From assembly GCA_011947345.1 (NCBI GenBank), contig JAAVTG010000570.1, forward strand, positions 1 to 64,000: 64,000 nt of DNA, written 5' to 3'. Position 1 is the first letter of the stretch. Every line of letters begins with the position of its first letter. The position numbers were made by a program, and so were the translations under genes. Shown here piece after piece: positions 56,077 through 64,000 of the stretch. The notes under the pieces were generated by a model that searched no databases, was not told where the DNA came from, and saw nothing but the letters and a program-made list of their open reading frames with translations. This DNA comes from Phytophthora quininea. Taxonomy: Eukaryota; Oomycota; Peronosporomycetes; Peronosporales; Peronosporaceae.

Positions 56077-57299
56077 AGCTGCACCTGCTCAACGGTGTCG
56101 AGATGGACCGGACTAGCGTCGTTGATGTCTCAACTCCCATTGTCAAAGCACCACCGACATGAAGAAAGCCACATACATCGGAGACTTCGCTTCATAAGAA
56201 TGAAAAATAGTGCCAATGCGATACGACTCGCGTCAGCATGAAAACCTCCCGAGTTCTTTCAGGAAAAGCATTGGGTTTATGGCACTACGGCGCAAAGCAT
56301 TCTCCCCGACGAATTCTGCACTCGACCAAAGGTTTCAGAATTATGCTGATTCAATGCTTGCGATCTCTTTCGCGCAGGTGGGCCCGACTCGGGGTCGAAT
56401 GGCAACACCAAGGACGCCGGGTGACATCTGCTGGCGTGTTTCCCGCGCTGGAGCTTCGCAGATAAAATGAGGTGTTGTCGAAGACGAAACTCACGATCTG
56501 GAGCTTGACTTGAGGCTACCAGCAAAAAGGTGTCAGTGCTTCGCATCGGAATCGGTGATCGGCAATGGACAGTCGAACCGAAAGGCAAAGAATGTTTTCT
56601 AGTCAACATAAGGATGCCACGAGTTGAGGCCCGTTCGCTGCTCGAAACGGGGCGAATAACGGATGCCAAAGCTCGTTAAAGCAACCACAACTGCTCTGTT
56701 CAATAGTCATACCCCCGTCTAGTGGGAGAAGGCGGTCACGATATCTTTACAGGTTCTTCAGGTCGACTTACCGTGCTGCAATCGGCATTGGACAGCGCAT
56801 TATGGATAGGCGTGATGTTGTCGGTGGTCTGCGTCGTTCCTTTCACCTGTAAACTCGAAAAGCAGATACCGTGCAGGTAATAGTGCAACATCTTGCACGA
56901 GCGAGAACAAGAGGAATCGTGGGTTTCTTGTCGTCGTTTACAGATTTCGTGGCCGCCAAAACCGCCACAGAAAGCAGCACTTCATCATAATTCTCGAGCT
57001 TTGTTCTCGGTGATCTCACAGGCACACACAACACACCGTCGGCATCGATTGATCCTTGCCCTCCTGCAACTTCGACATCCTCTGCGACAAAGTGGAGCCC
57101 ATTTTCCCCACGGTCAAAATTTGCAGCAAGCCTAGAGTCCGGAATGGTTCAGCTGGATCGCTTTGGGCGTTCCAACCGCTTTAAAGACGAGAGATCCTTT
57201 GCCCTTCGTCGGTGGTGCCGATGGTCCATCCAGCGTCGACTTTCGAGCTCACTTTCCAATTCTCAACCAACCGCAAACATCGATACGCCAACGACCGTC
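56077..57299. other. intergenic between the divergent aquaglyceroporins C and D
   Basis: About 1.2 kb, shared promoter space. No recognisable coding sequence; the frame of copy D is open upstream to 57144 but lacks conserved text. Confidence 0.5.
57249..57255 (+). promoter_or_regulatory. probable initiator of the aquaglyceroporin at 57300
   Basis: TCACTTT fits YCAYTYY and continues CCAATTCTC; the block TCACTYTCCAATTCTC is shared with the diverged copy A (27605), 51 bases before this ATG. Confidence 0.45.
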
Positions 57300-58260
57300 A
57301 TGGACCCAGAGCGCTACTCGGCCAGCTACAAGCTCGACGACAACTACAAAGTCGAGGACGGATTCAAACCCGAAGAGGGCTACACCGTCGTTCAGACCCC
57401 ACGAGGAATTGCTCTTGAAACACCAGAAAACCGGCCGTACCAACTCAAGTCGCCACTATTGCGAGAATGCCTCGCCGAATTCCTCGGCACTTTGATCCTC
57501 GTGCTCTTCGGAAATGGAGTCATCGCACAAGTTACGCTCAGTCAAGGCACGAAGGGGAACTACACCACACTCTGCCTCGGGTGGGGAGTCGGCATTCTCT
57601 TCGGCATCCACGTCTCCGGCGGCGTCTCCGGAGCTCACATCAACCCGGCCATCACCACCACGCTCGCACTCTTCCGACGGTTTGAATGGCGTAAAGTGCC
57701 GTACTACGTACTGGCGCAGACGATCGGCGCCTTCGTGGCCGCGTTCCTCATCTGGGCCGTCTACCACCCCATGTTCGACGTCATTGACCCGCACAAGGCC
57801 ACCACACAGGGATCTTCGCCACCTACCCGTACAGCAACGACGTGTCGGTGGGGACGTGCTTCTTGACGGAGGTGCTGGGCACGGCTCTGCTGCTGTGCGG
57901 ACTGTTCGCCATCGGTGACGAGCTCAACAAGCCTGCCAACCCGTACTCCCAGCCCGGTGCGGTGGCGTTGCTGGTGGTGGGGATCGCCATGGCGTTCGGT
58001 ATGAACACTGGGTTTGCGTTAAATCCCGCTCGCGACTTTGGTCCTCGGTTGTTCACGTTGATTGCTGGCTGGGGCTCGAAGGTGTTCACTCTCCGCGACG
58101 GATACTTCTGGGTCCCGATCGTGGCTCCATTGCTTGGGGTGCCATTGGTGCCGGCACATACGTGGCGTTGATCGAGCACCACCACCCGCGCGACTACAGC
58201 GCGCCGCTGCCGAAGGTCGAGAGTTTTGGCGTCGTCGCGAGCCACTCGTCGTACAAGTAG
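57300..58260 (+). CDS. aquaglyceroporin, copy D, two one-base losses
   Basis: Starts MDPERYSASYKLDDNYK, a long polar N-tail; helix 1 LLRECLAEFLGTLILVLFGN, pore boxes GAHINPAITTT and ALNPARDFGPRL, tail ending HHHPRDYSAPLPKVE and SHSSYK with TAG at 58258. Compared with copy B, the G4 run at the GIFATYP site (near 57811) is G3, and a G5 run near 58139 is G4; counting both, 320 residues. Otherwise the core 57576-58193 is nearly identical to B. First of four collinear plus-strand copies to the window edge. Confidence 0.9.
57576..58193 (+). repeat. near-identical 620-base core shared by three aquaglyceroporin genes
   Basis: Same sequence at 45956-46575 (plus) and 55098-55710 (minus). Only scattered substitutions were noticed, for example GAGGTGCTGGG versus GAGGTGTTGGG and CTCGAAGG versus CTCGCAGG, plus the small indels described for copies C and D. 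Similarity drops sharply on both sides inside the genes. Confidence 0.85.
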
Positions 58261-59327
58261 AGTAGTTGTGGAAGTGTAGCTTTGGTGATCTTCGGAGCCG
58301 CCTGTGTATATAGTTGAAGGCAACACGACAGAATCCCTGGTGGGGACGTAGCCACCTCCCTGCAGTCACATCTTGCTTGCAGACCATCCTCGGCCACGGA
58401 TAACTCGCTGGGGCCTGCTCAGAAAAGCCGAACGCTGAGTCAGCATGCTGGTCAGCGGAGACTCGCTCCGTGTCGGTCGGACAAGGGCGTCCCCCAGAGA
58501 CAAGGCCGCTCGGTGCGACTAAAAACTTCAGCTGTTCGTCTACGACGACTAGCAAGAGCCGTTCGTCTACCGATTTCGATGGAGCTCGCCATTGCTCGCC
58601 CCGACAAGCCCCAGCCAGCGCGATCTCCATGCCTTGGCACTGCAGACCACCGAATCGATCAGCACCACCCGTTCTCTTTGACTACGACAAATTGGGAAGG
58701 CGAGCGGCTCCGTTGTAGCGCATCCCGCTCACCCCCAGCTTCAAGCATCACGCGATCTAATAACGGCTGGCATATCGGCGCACATGGAGCTGCCAGTACG
58801 GTCGCCATTGCGAGCGCCACGACAATGCTCGCGACTGCAACGCAGAGCGCTCTACTACGCTAAGAAAGCAAGCGCCGCTACATGTAGGAGCATGCTTCTA
58901 GCCATTCGTTGCCGTGCAAAGCAACGCGGAGCTTTCCTGGCGGCCACCTTGAAGAAACGGAACGACGACAACCCACACTTCGGTCACTTGATCGCGACTT
59001 GTCGCCCTGCAACGAGCGACTCGCAAGTGACAGCGAATGCCTCGCGTATTGCCCTGCACGACCAACGATGGAGAGTGCACGCACGCACGCTGCTCGACGG
59101 CTGGCGCTGGCGATGAAAAGACTTGCGGCGTCGACCTCTACCTGGCCCGTGTCGACAAGACAAAGCGCTCGCTTGAACTTCTGATCGCCGTCAACAGTCC
59201 ATAGAGCCGCTAAACCAGAAGCTGCCGTGAGGCGGGATCCCACGGTGCATCACCGTCTTCACTTGCAGTCCTTGCACCGCCCGGATCCGCATTTCCCAAT
59301 CTGCCGACACCCCCGCAATTGGCTTTG
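58261..59327. other. intergenic between aquaglyceroporins D and E
   Basis: About 1.07 kb; short frames on both strands, none with recognisable content. Confidence 0.5.
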
Positions 59328-60208
59328 ATGGCGCGCAATTCCGACAGCGGCTACAAGGACAAGTCTGACGGCTACGTGGGGCTTCAAGAAGCCGACGTCG
59401 AGATGGTGCCGGCCCCGGCGCGACCGTATCAAGTCAAGTCTCCGCTGCTCCGCGAGTGCATGGCCGAGTTCGTGGGCACCATGGTGCTCATTCTCTTTGG
59501 CGACGGTGTCGTGGCCCAAGTGGTGCTGGGTGAAGGTAGCAAGGGCGAGTACATCAACATCAACTTGTGCTGGGGGCTTGGCGTGCTCTTCGGCATCCAT
59601 GCCTCAGGAGGGGTCTCGGGCGCCCACCTGAACCCGGCGGTGACCACGACCCTCGCTCTGTTCGGCCGCCTCGAGCCGCGCAAAGTGATTCCATACGCCG
59701 CCTCGCAAGTCCTCGGCGCGTTCGTCGCTGCCTTCATCGTCTGGGCAGTCTACAAGCCAATGTTCAGCGCCATCGACCCCAACAAAGACATCACTCAGGG
59801 GTGTTCGCCACGTACCCGTACAGTGAAGACGTCCCGGTTGCCACCTGCTTCCTCACCGAGGTCGTGGGCACGGCGTTGTTGCTCGGGTTAATCTTTGCCA
59901 TCGGCGACGAGATGAATAAACCCGCCAGTCCGTACAGCCAGCCGAGTGCTGTTGCGCTACTGGTGGTGGCCATTGGTATGGCATTCGGTATGAACTCCGG
60001 CTACGCCATCAACCCCGCGCGTGACTTCGGTCCGAGACTCTTCTCACTGTGCGCTGGATGGGGATCGAGGGTCTTTACTCTACGCCATCACTACTTCTGG
60101 GTGCCGATCGTGGGTCCTCTGCTTGGCGGCGCCATTGGCGCCGGAGTGTACGTCGGGCTGGTGGAGCACCATCACCCACGCGACTACAAGCACCCACTCG
60201 ACGGGTAG
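59328..60208 (+). CDS. aquaglyceroporin, copy E, one one-base loss
   Basis: Starts MARNSDSGYKDKSDGYVGLQ; helix 1 LLRECMAEFVGTMVLILFGD; pore boxes GAHLNPAVTTT and AINPARDFGPRL; tail HHHPRDYKHPLDG. Belongs to a second subgroup (with F, G and H) that has a YVGLQEADV-like N-tail and VVLGEGSKGEYININLCWG. A G run near 59801 is one base short, which moves FATYPYSEDVPVATCF out of frame; with it the protein is 293 residues. Confidence 0.9.
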
Positions 60209-60844
60209 GCGACCAAGAACCACTCGTCGTCGTAAGCGTGCCGATGTTGTAGCGAGTTGGCTGGCCTTGTAGCTGCGATGTAATCCGACTTTATAAACTG
60301 TTTCTTGCTTGCTTGTAGTTCTTGTTGTTGTTGTTGCTCTCGTCGGTTCCTACGTGGTGCTCCCGGCCGCACAGACGAGCACCGATCCAACGTAGCACGT
60401 TGCTGCCCACGCACGATGACAGCGGGGCTTTCGTCTCCACGCCTGCACGTCATTTCTGCCGCTGGTTTAACCGCGTCAATTGACGGCGATTAAAATCACC
60501 ATGTCTGGCAAACCCGGCAGGCATCCGAGGCGCTTGCACAGCCGCACAAAGGTGTATTGCGCGCAACCAGCAGAGATGATTGCGGGTCTGCCTGAGCTAG
60601 TCGAAACTTCAACAACTGTTTTTCCGTTACATTTGCCAAGGAGCGACGACGTCCAGCGAGCTGTCGACGAAGACCGCCAGGCCATTTCTGAAGCGTGACC
60701 GACGAGAGACGCCGCGGCTTGAAGTTGGCCGCAACGCGAGCGTCGACGCCTTCGACTCGTCCTGACCGTCCATGAAGCTTCATTCCCTCCTCGGTCTTCA
60801 CTTCTGAACTTGCAGCGTGCTTCACAAGTAGATCCTCTTCGACG
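60209..60844. other. intergenic with possible initiator of copy F
   Basis: No gene recognised. TCATTCC at 60780-60786, 59 bases before the next ATG, fits the oomycete initiator YCAYTYY, with a second match (TCACTTC) at 60798-60804. Confidence 0.4.
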
Positions 60845-61712
60845 ATGACGGACTCCAGCGACAAGACCGAGAACGGATACGTCCTGCAAGAACCCGACGT
60901 GGTGGCCGTGCCCTCGCCTTCTGACAGAGACTTCCGGGTCAAGTCGGCGCTGCTGCGCGAGTGTATGGCGGAATTTCTCGGCACGATGGTGCTGATCCTG
61001 TTCGGCGACGGCGTCGTGGCTCAAGTGGTGCTGAGTGAGAACACCAAGGGCAACTATCTTAACATCAATCTGTGCTGGGGGCTCGGCGTGCTCTTCGGCA
61101 TTTACGTCTCCGGGGGCGTCTCTGGTGCTCACCTGAACCCGGCCGTAACCACGACGCTCGCCATCTTTGGTCGCCTCGAGTGGCGCAAAGTGCCGGGCTA
61201 CATCCTCGCTCAAGTGCTCGGCGCGTTCGTGGGCGCGTTCATTGTCTGGGCGGTCTATAACCCCATGTTTAACGTCATCGACCCCGACAAGACTTCCACC
61301 CAGGAGTCTTCGCCACCTACCCGTACAGCAACGACGTCCCTGTCGGAACCTGCTTCCTAACGGAGGTGGTCGGCACTGCGTTGTTGATGGGAGGTATCTT
61401 CGCTATCGGGGACGAGTTGAACAAGCCCGCGAGCCCCTACACGCAGCCCGGCGCGGTGGCTTTGCTGGTGGTTGCGATTGGCATGGCGTTTGGCATGAAC
61501 TCGGGCTATGCGATCAACCCTGCTCGTGACTTTGGTCCTCGACTTTTCTCGCTCTGCGCTGGCTGGGGTCTCGTGTCTTCACCATGCGCGACCACTACTT
61601 CTGGGTGCCGATTGTCGGTCCCATTCTCGGCGGTGCGATCGGCGCGGGCGTGTACGTCGGACTCGTTGAGCACCACCACCCGCGTGACTACAAGCACCCG
61701 CTGGAGAACTAA
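60845..61712 (+). CDS. aquaglyceroporin, copy F, two one-base losses
   Basis: Starts MTDSSDKTENGYVLQEPDVV; pore boxes GAHLNPAVTTT and AINPARDFGPRL; tail HHHPRDYKHPLEN, stop at 61710-61712. A G run near 61303 and a T near 61570 are each one base short compared with E and G; counting both, 289 residues. The segment GWG followed by RVFTMRDHYFWVPIVGP is readable only after the second correction. Confidence 0.89.
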
Positions 61713-62430
61713 ATTGCGTCCTAGCGTAGTTGTTAGCGTATGTAAATCGATTCAATCCCAAGGGCTTCTTCACCTCGGAATACGATTCCCCATTTCGTTG
61801 GCGTGGCCACGCTCACGGACCGACACATGCCACGGCGCCGATGTCATGTGCGGCGCTGGATTTGCCACGCCGCGGCTCTATTCGAAGCAGTCACGCCATC
61901 GACAGACAGCTCCGGCACGCGTCTTCCACGAGACCGCCGACTTTCGAGACCGCCGAACCGAAAGGACCACCGACATCGATCGACTGCACGGGCTCAGGTA
62001 ATTGAAACTGAAGCAAGGTCCACCTCTTGGCGACGCATTTGCATTGCGGAGACCGCAACCAAAGGCAACGGCGGCGATGGGAACTCCGCGCCAGGTGATG
62101 CAGCGTCCGGCGTGGAGGATGAATGCACGACACACATCGCGGATTGCGGCGACTTTCTGAAGTGCTGATGGTGGATGAACTGCAGCTGGTGCGCTCCACG
62201 CCTGGCACTGGCACTCGTTTGTTCAGTCGTCTCGCTCGGCAGCCCAGTCTTTATGTCTTGCTGCCATTCCTCGGCGAAAACTTGCTTGAACTTCAAGAGT
62301 TTCCGTCATGTCAACATTGCCGCTGTCAGCGCCGCTGCCTGTCGGAGCGACACTCGGACTGCAGACGAATTGGAGACCACTTTCCGATTCGCAACGTCGG
62401 TCCCCACCACAACTCTGCCCAAGCTCCACC
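61713..62430. other. intergenic between aquaglyceroporins F and G
   Basis: About 720 bases with no recognisable gene; the frame of copy G is open upstream to 62308 but reads as UTR. CCATTCC at 62264-62270 fits the initiator consensus weakly. Confidence 0.45.
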
Positions 62431-63302
62431 ATGTCGGGAAACGACGATAAGATCGAGAGCGGCTACGTCGGCGTGCAAGATCCCGAGATCCCTTTGAGCT
62501 TCGAGCCAACCAAGCCCTACCAAGTCAAGTCCCCGTTGTTCCGTGAATGTCTGGCGGAGTTCCTCGGCACCATGGTCATGATCATGTTCGGCGACGGTGT
62601 TGTGGCTCAAGTGGTGCTCAGCGAGGGCACCAAGGGCGAGTACATTAACATCAACTTGTGCTGGGGTCTCGCGGTGCTCTTCGGCATCCACGTCTCCGGT
62701 GGAGTCTCGGGCGCCCACTTGAACCCGGCCGTGACCACGACGTTGGCCTGGTTCGGACGCATGGAGTGGCGCAAGGTGCCGTACTACGTCGTCTCCCAAA
62801 TCCTCGGAGCCTTCGTGGCGGCGTTCATCGTCTGGGTCGTGTACTACCCCATGTTCAACGTGATCGACCCCGAGAAGACCTCGACGCAAGGCGTATTTGC
62901 TACTTACCCGTACAGCAACGATGTGCCCGTTGGAACCTGCTTCCTTACGGAGGTGGTGGGCACAGCTCTGCTACTCGGATGCATCTTTGCCATCGGTGAC
63001 GAGATGAACAAGCCCGCCAACCCTTACACGCAGCCCGGTGCCGTTGCTCTGTTGGTGGTAGCCATCGGCATGGCCTTCGGCATGAACTCCGGCTACGCTA
63101 TCAACCCCGCCCGTGATTTCGGTCCGCGTCTGCTTTCACTGTGTGCTGGGTGGGGATCGGAAGTTTTACGCTCCGCGACTCGTACTTCTGGGTGCCGATC
63201 GTGGCCCCGCTGCTCGGTGGCCCCATCGGAGCTGGAGTGTACGTGGGTTTGATCGAGTATCACCACCCGCGCGAGTACAAGCACCCGCTTGAGGGTCAAT
63301 AA
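62431..63302 (+). CDS. aquaglyceroporin, copy G, one one-base loss
   Basis: Starts MSGNDDKIESGYVGVQDPEI; helix 1 LFRECLAEFLGTMVMIMFGD; pore boxes GAHLNPAVTTT and AINPARDFGPRL; tail YHHPREYKHPLEGQ, TAA at 63300-63302. A T run near 63168 is one base short, just after GWGSEV; counting it, 290 residues. Closest to copies E and F. Confidence 0.9.
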
Positions 63303-63856
63303 GGCTAGCGCTGTTAGGGATGGCGAAGAGGAATGTATAGTAGTCGCGTGTCCCTAGCAATCGTATAAAGCTAAGCAAATTGTCTTTGTTCATGAATGCG
63401 AGTGAAAGCTGAGCAATTCACACGACAACGATGGCAACGGTGTCCACGGATACCAAGCCGACGTGTTTCTTACCTGCGATCCAGATGTTGCTGCGTTGCT
63501 TCCTATCCATCGATAAGACCTAGAGCCGTCCACATTGATCGCTTTGAAGCGGCCTTCCTGGCTCAAAGCGCCCCCAAATGGCATGTGGCGCTGCCATCTG
63601 AGCGAGCAGTATGGTGCTGTCAACCGCCCGGAAGGTGACAAGACCCCATTTGGCAGCACTTGGTCGGCTCTTTACGGCTGATCAACTGTTATTGCTACGA
63701 AATACAGTCCCTTCGCAAGATGGTTGGAGTCCTTACGCTTGTTACGGCAACGGGAGAGCATTTTGGAGTTGGCTGACAAACTACAGCACTTCTTGTTTTA
63801 CGGCAGCCTCCACAACCCGCCGTACCGTTGCAGGAACAACCGACAAACCGTCCGAG
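63303..63856. other. intergenic between aquaglyceroporins G and H
   Basis: About 550 bases, no gene recognised. Confidence 0.5.
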
Positions 63857-64000
63857 ATGAGTCCTGCGCTTCTGCGCGACAGCACCGGCAAGTTGGAAAG
63901 CAGCGGCTACGTTGGCGAGCCCGACATCGTCATGATGTCGGAATTCACCGGCCAGTACCAAGTCAAGGCGCCGCTGTTTCGTGAAGTCATGGCCGAGTTC
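63857..64000 (+). CDS. aquaglyceroporin, copy H, N-terminal part only
   Basis: Forty-eight codons to the window edge: MSPALLRDSTGKLESSGYVG, then the family entry QYQVKAPLFREVMAEF, aligned with YQVKSPLFRECLAEF of copy G. The array therefore continues beyond this window. Confidence 0.85.
   Translation, partial: MSPALLRDSTGKLESSGYVGEPDIVMMSEFTGQYQVKAPLFREVMAEF

Noticed and set aside
1..64000. CRISPR array, tRNA or rRNA genes, long terminal repeats
   Set aside because: Scanning by eye found no regularly spaced repeats, no tRNA B-box-like context with a cloverleaf, no rRNA core sequence and no paired long direct repeats; the only long near-identical repeats are the aquaglyceroporin cores.

Overview
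The window looks like nuclear DNA of an oomycete, most likely a Phytophthora species. The reasons are: secreted proteins with RXLR/dEER motifs, a Crinkler (CRN) effector, four START-FYVE-GAF proteins, axonemal dynein (a zoosporic organism), very short introns of about 60-80 bases, and GC-rich compact genes separated by a few hundred bases. I could not fix the species.

Layout. 0-5.6 kb: anoctamin channel/scramblase (-), phytanoyl-CoA dioxygenase family protein (+), a relic of that gene's 3' end, and the tiny APC/C subunit CDC26. 5.8-10.8 kb: a type II membrane protein and a PP2C / double cyclic-nucleotide-binding / pseudokinase fusion. 10.9-18.7 kb: a broken Crinkler gene head-to-head with an inner-arm dynein intermediate chain (WDR63/IC140 type), then three tandem RXLR-type effector genes in different states of decay. 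18.8-39.1 kb: START-FYVE-GAF genes 1 to 3 around a Myb/SANT-like relic, the ribosome biogenesis protein UTP12/WDR3, an aquaglyceroporin and a double-domain sterol-type glycosyltransferase. 39.7-45.4 kb: a secreted GH31 enzyme of sulfoquinovosidase type, then a Fanzor gene (eukaryotic TnpB/Cas12-like RNA-guided nuclease) followed by a palindrome-rich segment that may be its guide RNA. 45.7-64 kb: seven further aquaglyceroporin genes (one inverted, the last cut by the window edge), interrupted by the trafficking protein MON2 and START-FYVE-GAF gene 4.

A property that affects every reading of this window: most long genes are interrupted by single-base losses, nearly all in short homopolymers, and gene after gene returns to a multiple of three when these are counted. 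This includes housekeeping genes (MON2, UTP12, dynein). The simplest reading is residual sequencing or assembly error, so a frameshift alone is not evidence that a gene is dead here. The Fanzor must be judged in that light: all its key motifs are present, but in four reading-frame segments.

How the genes relate: there are no operons. The clear local expansions are the aquaglyceroporins (with a nearly identical 620-base core shared by three copies, suggesting recent duplication or gene conversion), the START-FYVE-GAF family and the RXLR trio. No tRNA, rRNA or CRISPR array was seen.
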